Of a stretch of 64,000 nucleotides of DNA, positions 56,646 through 64,000 are shown in pieces. The notes under the pieces were generated by a model that did not search any database, was not told where the DNA came from, and saw only the letters and a program-made list of their open reading frames with translations. Location: positions 28,252,540-28,316,539 of the forward strand of contig ML679959.1 in assembly GCA_007922225.1 (NCBI GenBank). The letters are read 5' to 3'. Source of the DNA: Emydura subglobosa (taxonomy: Eukaryota; Chordata; Testudines; Chelidae). Each line of letters begins with the position of its first letter. The stretch's first letter is position 1. The translations under genes and the position numbers were made by a program.

Positions 56646-57187
56646 AGGGCTGGCTGGGAAACCAGAATTATGTTCTGCAGAAATGTCAAAATTGGTTTTT
56701 GTTCCTCAGTGAGACCTTCCAAAAATGTTGGTTTTTCGGGAACGGGGAGAATCCAAGAGCGAAGAAGAGACACTTGAACCTGGGTTTCCCACCTTCCAGG
56801 CAAGTGCCTTAAGCACCAGGCTATGAACTCAGCCTCCCTGCCTCTGGCCCAATGAATAGTAAAGAATTTATACAAAGTGGAACAGTTCCAGCAGGAATGG
56901 TTGAGACAGGCTGTGTCTACAGGACGCTTGCTGGGCTGTGGAAGACTCCAGTTCAAATCCTAATCGGCTTGTTTCAGGGCAGGAATATCAACGGGGGTTT
57001 CCTACATCCCAGCAGAGTCTCTTCTCCCCCCCACAACCCTACTTTGATGAGAAATTCCATTCTGGGCTTAACAAACCTTCCAGACAAAAGTTTCATCCAA
57101 ACAGATCCATTTGCTCAAAAAGTTTGGTTTGTCGAATCCGCATTCGAAGAAGGGGGAATTTCATCGACAAATTCCCAACCAGCTCTG
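56646..57187. mobile_element. DNA-transposon-like element with inverted ends (~540 bp)
   Basis: AGGGCTGGCTGGGAA (56646-56660) and TTCCCAACCAGCTCT (57172-57186) are inverted, 13 of 15. Same end type as 53886-54207. Inside, TTGAACCTGGGTTTCCCACC...CTTAAGCACCAGGC is a recurrent segment. The longest frame of the window (226 residues, 56852-57532) starts inside and runs past the right end; it has no motif and I do not call it a gene. Confidence 0.6.
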
Positions 57188-57804
57188 GTCACAACAGCAG
57201 CTTGCCCCAGCAATGCTTTCGGCCCCCGCCAGTTCTCAGTTATAAGTCTCTGGAACTTCCCCACTACTGACTACAGTAGGCCGGTGAGATCAGTAACTTT
57301 GGGGGCAGTGCAGGTGCTGGGAGACAGATACTTCAGCATCTGGGACGTGACAATGGGAATCCTAGTGCTACCCTGTGCCATGGATGGAATCTGCCACCTA
57401 CCGCTTCTTTGTCTGCCTTGTCCTGTCTCTGCTCATGTCTGTCAATCATTTCCTGTTTATGTGTTGCCCAAGGAATCGTCGTCTGGTGGGAAGTGGTGTA
57501 ATGCAAGAACAAAAGGCTACTCGGTGAAATAAAAGACCGCACACTTCAACAGATCAAAGGAAATGTTTGTGCTGTACAGTGGGGCTGGATTTTGATACCC
57601 GGACTCACGGTGAATAGTACTTTATTCTAAGAATAGCCAGTGGCACCGCTTGTGGGGCCGGGTGCAAAATGTGGCCCTGTCTGACTAATCGTGGAACTAT
57701 ATCGTCTGACGCAGGGCCCAAGGTAAATGGCTCGGTTAGCTTAAAAAACGGTTAAGGTGGAATTTTCAAAAGTGCTAAGAGTTGGTGTGACTTGGCACCC
57801 GTTG
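57188..57804. other. No gene seen
   Basis: Right part of the 226-residue frame; nothing recognised. Confidence 0.4.
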
Positions 57805-58216
57805 ACCCAGGAGAGGAGATTGAAAAAACTGGGTTTGTTTAGGCTGGAGAAGAGAAGACTGAGCAGGGGACATCACAGTTTTCACATACATAAAAGGTGG
57901 TTACGAGGAGGAGGGAGAAAAGTTGTTCTCCTTAATCTCTGAGGACAGGACAAGAAGCAGCGGGCTTCAATTTCGGCAAGGATGGTTTAGGTTGGACATT
58001 AGGGAAAAACTTTCTAACTCTCGGGGTAGTTAAGCACGGGAACAAATTGCCCAAGGAGTTTGTGGAATCTCTGCCATGGGAGATTTTTAAGAGCAGGTTA
58101 GAGACACACCTGTCAGCGAAGGTCTAAATAATGCTCGGTACAGCCTTGAGTGCAGGGGACAGGACTGGATGACGTCTCAAGGTCCCTTCCAGTCCTGCAC
58201 TTCTATGAGTCTATGT
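57805..58216 (+). mobile_element. CR1 LINE 3' part, well preserved
   Basis: CTGGGTTTGTTTAGGCTGGAG, AAGGTGGTTACGAGGAGGAG, GGTTGGACATTAGGG, GATTTTTAAGAGCAGG and ACTGGATGACGTCTCAAGG to CTATGAGTCTATG. Nearly the whole final 410 bases in order. Confidence 0.95.
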
Positions 58217-61200
58217 CAGTGATAAGAGCCCCATCGACTCCAGGAGGTCAACACCAAGGTCTTCTGAAAATCCCATTCTTAGGCTTTAAAAAAACAATCC
58301 CATAAGAATAGCTTCTGCCGTTACGCTAGCTAAGATAAGAAGAAACAAGGACCGTCTGCATAGACTGACCGCCCGATGGGGCCGGCCCACATCTGGGACT
58401 GCTGGAGAGGTAAGTGGGAGGGGCAAGATGCACTGTGCCTAGAGAAGGAAGTGTTGACAAGTGACAACTCCACAGCTCTTTAGTTCCAAGGACCATAACA
58501 AGCGCTTGGAAATCTGTCCCTGAGCTCTGGCCCAAAAACCAGGGAGCCACAGGAGAAAAGCATCACAGGTAGGGAGTAATACAGTGCAGACTAAACAGGC
58601 CTGAGCCCTGTGACTTATCGTCCTCCTCGCTGTCACAGCTGTATCTCTGAATCTTGCTTTCACCTACAACTCAGACCCCCAGGCACATCCCTTTTGAACG
58701 TGGCCTGTACATCTCTGATGGCTTTAGCCCCAGAGCTGGCCTCCTGAAGACCCTGGGGAATGTATCTCGCTTTCAGGTGGAATCTCCCATTCATTGCACG
58801 GGAGGCAAACCCCACCCCACCCCTATGACAGCTTTCCCCCCCACTTGCTGAGTTTTCCACCCTCCTGTAGGGCCTGGCATGGAAGGAGGCAATCTGGTTC
58901 CATGACTCGTTCTATAAAAGCCCCCGTTTCCTTGGATCCCATTTCTTCCCCGCCTCTCTTGTTGTATGAACCAACTGGTTCCTCCCCCCATGCCGGAGCT
59001 TCATGCATAATCTACCCAGTCCTGCAGCTCCCTGATAGTTAGATGACTCAACTCATTGGTTTCCGGAGCTGCAGGATCGGGCCCCTGGTTTAAAGCCAAT
59101 TTTCTGAGCGTGACCCAGTGAGTCCATCTGTAAAGCTGACCCCTCTCCGGGGCTTTCCTCCCACTGGGTCTTGCCCAGAGACTCCCCTGCGTGTTCGTGT
59201 TGCCGTGACGGGTGCTCCAAATCCGTCACCCCGAGGGAAGGTGGATGGGACGCTGCAGCCTGGAAGCACGGACCGAGGACACGCTGGCAAATGCACTCCG
59301 CGTTGATGAGAGGGCATCACAATCCTAGGCCCATGACAGCGTGCAGAGGGAATGTGGTGAGAGCAAAACAAATGAATGACCCGTGCTCTCTTTTCATTTG
59401 CTCTGGGGGCCCCGGCAGCTGTTCCCCTTGACTGATGGATGGCAATCTTGTCCAGACACCTCCATGCACCCTCCTCCCCTTCCTCTCATCTTTCACCCCC
59501 TGCTGTTGCTGCACGTGTTCCCCGAATGATCCTCCTTGGAACAGCGTCCTTGGAAAAAAAGGCAGTGATGCCATCCCAGTCACTTTGGGGTGTTAAAAGG
59601 CCCGTTGGCCCTGCTGTCACCTGTCTCCCTCACAATTCACGTTTGGGCTCGGGTGTTTTTACAAGCTTGTTAAAGAGGGTGGGAGGCTGCTCGCCAGGAA
59701 AGACACGGATGCAATTAGCAGCAGGCTGCCCGGGGGGTAATGTAGTTTGTGTTTCCTCTGGCTGCAGCTCCGTGGTGTGTCGCTGTTCTGCTTGCAGCAC
59801 TGGCTGGAGGGCCGGGAGCAGCAGCCATCGCTTGGGCCACGTCGCCCCTCGGCCGGTCGCCTCTCCAAGCATTTCTCCTCCGCCTTGGTGTGAAAGTGCA
59901 AGGCGCTCCAGGGCTGCTATAACATGTCCCCGACTGCAGCTCTTGGAGGTAAAGTCACTGGATCAGATAGCTGGTGGTTTCTGGGGTTAGGGATAGAATG
60001 ACAGCAGAAGATGCACAGATTGCAGTGCAGGCACCAAACAGCAGCCGTCCGACAAGGTTCCCTCTGCCAAGGACCGCTTCTGATTTACACTCCTGCTCCC
60101 GGTTATGAGTTCGAATGAAGAGCACACATTTATTTCCCCTTTGCTTTTTTGTGTTAGATCTTCTGTCACTTTCTGTCTTCTAATCACTGAGATGTGGCTG
60201 TATTGTGGGTCTGTTAGAGATTAACCCAACGGGTCTAAATGATCTTGAAGGTACCGGGCATTTGATGTCCCAGAGCAGGTCTAAAGTTTGCAAGTATCTG
60301 TCTCCGTCCACCCCCAGTTTTACATCTAGGCCTCCCTGACCCCAAACACTCCAAGTCTGAGCTGTTCAAAATCCAGAGCTGAGCTCCAAGTCCAATGCTT
60401 GGTTTTGTTTCACTTTAAAATCTAGCTCTGTATGTTCACTTTCTGTTCTATGGAGGCCCAGAAGTGTGTGTGCGACAGGGAAAGACTTAACCAAGACAAA
60501 TCTTAGCCTTTTGTGTTGCCCTCTGTGTTTTTGATTCTAAACTGGCTGTGGAGACATTCATGGCTTTAAAATTCTGAAGCATGAATTCCACCTACCCTGC
60601 AAAAACACAGGGTGTCTCTCTCTTACAGGACCCCCGTGTTATTCTATGGAATTCACCCAGTGGGCAGAAAATTTCCCACAGCACAGCAGAAATGTTAAGG
60701 TTTGAGGACTGTAGTTTTCAGCTGCCTCTTTTTTGGTTGTGTAATATTTTGTAGATTGGTTAACTTTTGTCAACAGCACCTAGGTAAGGCAGTAGGGTTA
60801 GTGAGGTTTTGTTGGGACTTTCCATGTCTTTAAGTGTCACACAACACCTATGTTTTGTGTCCCCTGCCCCCACGCTGGTTGTGCCACATAGAAGTTAACA
60901 ACCTGCCACCACTGCTAGCTAATGGGAGTTGCTCCTTTGGTCCAGTCCATTGTACCAGTCCAGTAGCTGTCATTTTACTTTTTGTTGTCTGTTGAGCAGG
61001 TAATGACTTCTTTTCTAGTCATATTTCTTCTGGCAGGCAGCAGGGGAGGATAAAGCAGTTGGATCTATTGTCTTTGTAAACAGGTTTAAAAAAAAAAAAA
61101 AGGGTAAAAAAGTCAAGGCTGTAAAATTTTGCTGTGTGAGCGCAGGAGCCGCCTCCCACCCCCTCTTCCCAGACACAGGCTTGGGAGGGGGCTTTTGTCT

Positions 61201-61689
61201 GAGATGAAAACTAATTCTTTAATTCTGGGGAGGAAACAAAAATAATAACCACCTGGAGGGAGCTTTAAGGGATCGCTGCTAATATCCAAACACAGTGAAG
61301 GGGAAACATCCCTCCCTGGGGAACTTACAGAAGCTGACAAGCAGGGAAATAGACTGGTGATATTCAGCCCAGTGGAAGGGAATACACACCACTGCGAACT
61401 CCTCTTTAAGCTGCCTGTGGTTACTGCACTCAGAGCTGCCCTTACTAACTACTTCTCCAGAGTGAGAATGTCAGGGTCACACTAGCACTTGCAGACCTGA
61501 CGCGGGAAAAAATTCCTTCCTGCTTATCTGCATTTTTATTTGACGAGGCACAGTGCTTGGGTTGAGTACGTAGCCTTTTACACAGCATGGTTCTACAAAC
61601 TGGTACAGCGACCTCGGCTTATCCTGCTAAACTGTTCTGTCTCACTGCTTCCCTGCATTCTTCCCATCCTTATGCTGCCTCTTGTCTTA
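58217..61689. other. No gene seen
   Basis: Frames at 58660-60187, including 183 residues at 59439-59990 with an antisense partner, have no motif. Poly-A at 61088-61102. TGACTCAACTCATTGG...GGATCGGGCCCC near 59043 is a repeat scrap. Confidence 0.4.
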
Positions 61690-61830
61690 TACCGCTATCG
61701 GAAGCTCTTTGGGGACAGGACCATCTTTTTGTCCTGTGTCTGTACAGCGCCTAGCACAATGGAGTCCTGGTCCATGGGTGATGCCCCTCGGTGCTACCAA
61801 AATGCAAAGATCATATAATAATTATTATAA
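61690..61830 (+). mobile_element. L3/CR1-like 3'-end repeat, best copy
   Basis: GAAGCTCTTTGGGGACAGGACC, TTTTTGTCCTGTGTCTGTACAGCGCC, TAGCACAATGGAGTCC and GGTGCTACCAAAATGC then (ATAAT)-rich tail. I know this as an abundant sauropsid LINE 3' end; the exact clade is uncertain. Confidence 0.75.
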
Positions 61831-63239
61831 TACAAAAATCAAGCTTCACAACCACCTCATGGCATAATGGTGTGTGTCTCAAAGTCTGGATCCAGAGCCA
61901 GCTACAGGGTTTGTGAGTATTTGGATCCTTGGCCCCTTCTGGGGCAAGAATGAGTAGTGAGATCTGGCCCTAGGCCTGGAATTTCAATGAAGTTCATAGT
62001 TGTGTTTATTTTTTTTGATCTGGTCAGGAGGAATTTCCCGTGTCCTGCTAAGGGGGTGTAAAGGGAATTCTCCCTTGCCTTTTAGCAGAAACAATGCACT
62101 GCAATAGATTCCAGGCTGCACCAAATCTTAAGCATCCTGAGTGGTATATCAGTGCCCTGTTTGTATAGCATGGAGCATGTAGTTCTCATCCTGTGGCCCG
62201 TGGACTGCCAGTGGTCTGCTTTACCTGGGGGTTGGCAGGGATAAACGTGCTGAGAACTATGGAATGCTGGACCCATGAGATGAGATCTCTCTGCCTTTCT
62301 TTTACGGAGTGGGTTGCAGGCTGGAGAAGCTGTGGAAGCCTCTATCACAGAAAGTCATCTTCAGTGGGGTCAGCCAGTCAAAAAAAGGCTAAGTATTGAA
62401 TGCAGCCCAGTTATCTCTTCAAGAATCACCTGAGACTGATTTTTTTTTTTTTACAAATGTGTTTGTTTGAAATTATTCACCAGATGCTTTGTTGGGCAAA
62501 CCCCAGCCTGCTTGTTATTCATAAACTGCTCGCCACAACTCTTGTTTTGCGTATTCACTACTCCTAATCTGCTGCTCGAGATGTGTCTGACTGGTCATCT
62601 CACTTGCATGGGATTGTTTCTGCCCAAGTCAACGGAGTTTTCAGGATTGCCACCCAAACACTTTCAGTATGAATGCATCGCGGGGTGAGAGTTTGTGACC
62701 TTTCCTCTCTTCCCCCATTGGTTTTGCAAAAGAAGAACTCGCTTAACAAATGCTCACAGAAAGAAAACGCCAACGGGTCTCAAATACTGTAGCACCAGAG
62801 CTGTGGCTGGATTAACCGGAGTGCTCACACTGATTATGTCTGCAGTATTCGGCCTGGGATAGATTTTTCAAAGCTATTTAGGTACCTAACAATGAAGAAC
62901 AGTGTTTAGTGGGATTTATAAAAGTGACTGGGCAGGTCGTTAGCCCCTAACTCCTAGTGATTTCTTATTCGGAAACACCAGGGATTTGCCGCAGCAGGAG
63001 ATAGAACTGCAGACTAGATGGATCTGTGTTCTGATCTGCTATGGGCCGCCTGTGCTAGAAATATCATTCCATATTGTTCATTCTTTGTTGAAATTTGGAG
63101 GGAGTCTTTAGTGTTGTAACTATCTGTATTGGCTCCCCGGAGGAGCTGCAGCCCAATGTCCCAGCCTGCTTTTACAGAGCGAGATTTCCAGATGGTCTTG
63201 ACTCAGCTTCAGGGAGGTCATGTTCCTTTCTACAAGGTC
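61831..63239. other. No gene seen; palindromic-repeat scrap
   Basis: TATTTAGGTACCTAACAATG...CCCCTAACTCC at 62875-62960 is the TTAGGTGCCTAA-type repeat. Poly-T at 62440-62452. Confidence 0.45.
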
Positions 63240-63330
63240 ACGCACGGAGTCAGTGGCTCAGCTGGAGTCACAACAAACCATTCTCCTGGCTCCCAGTTCG
63301 GAGCGCTAATCGCTAGACGTACAGCCCCAT
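63240..63330 (-). mobile_element. MIR/CORE-like SINE head, antisense
   Basis: GTCAGTGGCTCAGCTGGAGTC...CTCCTGGCTCCCAGTTC...GCTAATCGCTAGACGTACAGCC is the antisense of the tRNA-derived head. Confidence 0.6.
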
Positions 63331-64000
63331 TGTCAGAGTTATTGCAGAAGGTGCCCGTGTGTGTAATTCAAAACAACTTTCAGTAGATACCATTTTCAGA
63401 AGGTCTCTAAAGCGGAAAACCCAGCCGGTCTAAAGGGAACTTTCCTCTGCAAAATCAAATAGAACAATGGTTTTCTCAGCCTACTTTGGTTGCTTTAATT
63501 TCCCAAACACAGCGACATTTGCTCTGTACGTTTTCTAGAGTTGGTCCAGTCTAGACCCACCCCCTTGCTTGCAGTCTGTGCATTTTCATACAGCAATTTT
63601 TTTTAACAACTGAATCATGAAGTATTGGCCATTTCAGGAATTAAACAGACTATCTGCCTCTCTTTGATCCTTATGTGCCTCCTGTCACATTTTGAGGTGC
63701 AGCCCAGACCAGTCAGAGGCTGCGTCACTTGTCCTGTAACCCTGGTCGTCTTAAAGTGCGCCGGTGCTGTCGCTCCCTGTCTGGATGCTCCTCGCCAGCA
63801 CACAAGCATGTGCTGAACCTCTGCGTGTCAAGCGTCCCTCAATCAGCAATTCTAGCCTAGTAGCCTGTTCGTTACCTCACAACCATGCTCTGGTCCCCAC
63901 CAGCCGCGGTTATTACTAGCCACCTGATCCCAGCATACCCCCAGTTCCGAATTTCCCCCAAACCATCTGCCCTGAAGTGTCTAGGCCCCTCCTGGATCAC
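63331..64000. other. No gene seen
   Basis: No exon, RNA gene or assigned repeat to the window end. Confidence 0.5.

Noticed and set aside
56852..57532. 226-residue open frame, the longest in the window
   Set aside because: It starts inside an inverted-end repeat, has no motif, start context or splice support, and its composition changes at the repeat border.
59439..59990. 183-residue + strand frame with antisense partners
   Set aside because: GC-rich sequence opens both strands; no recognisable domain or exon borders.
1..64000. CRISPR array, operon, prophage or bacterial-type defence system
   Set aside because: No spaced identical repeats, no dense coding, and the repeats are those of a vertebrate genome.

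Overview
The window is vertebrate nuclear DNA, most likely from a turtle (a crocodilian is the next best guess). That rests on its interspersed repeats: CR1 retroposons whose 3' ends read like GGACTAGATGACCTC...TTCCAACTC...TATGATTCT or GGACCATTGGTCTGACCCAGTATGGC, MIR/CORE-like SINEs, an L3/CR1-like 3' end, two Penelope-like terminal repeats and hAT-type elements. I read these from memory of the families, not from a database search. There is no operon structure, no long reading frame, and no complete gene. A 100-base N gap lies at 16455-16554.

Coding content is very low. The best candidate is a 198-base exon-like segment at 563-760 on the + strand: a strong splice acceptor, then an open frame to a stop, with AATAAA about 490 bases downstream. 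Weaker exon-like segments are at 11168-11266 and 52664-52786 (+). I do not recognise any of the three products. Most other open frames fall inside repeats or look like chance frames.

Region by region. 1-110 is the end of a Penelope-like element on the - strand, with a hammerhead-like ribozyme core. 405-4060 holds CR1 pieces, the candidate exon and a short minisatellite. 4796-5097 is a broken Ty3/gypsy-type gag. 7080-7990 is GC-rich with LTR-like features. 8885-9165 is an antisense RTE-like reverse-transcriptase tail. 13788-14548 is a second Penelope-like unit with a 13-bp target duplication and a hammerhead-like core; it is itself split by a ~577-bp LTR-like insertion. 14953-18134 is a whole LTR element with 337/334-bp LTRs, a plausible primer binding site and a 5-bp target duplication, but no recognisable pol.

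18.7-31 kb carries CR1 tails, a hAT element with inverted ends and 8-bp duplications (24635-24956) and a CR1-in-CR1 nest (28140-28523). 31.3-40.2 kb has long CR1 fragments, including a converging pair at 38095-40205. 45442-45830 is a ~68-bp-unit minisatellite open in several frames on both strands. 47391-47850 is a CR1 reverse-transcriptase piece. 48-58 kb holds palindromic repeats, SINEs, three related AT-rich elements with inverted ends, a (CT)n tract and another CR1. The remaining sequence looks like ordinary intergenic or intronic DNA.

The most interesting signal is the pair of hammerhead-like cores (69-97 on -, 13845-13872 on +). They belong to two different repeat units with one shared architecture. 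The cleavage position is visibly decayed in the second copy.
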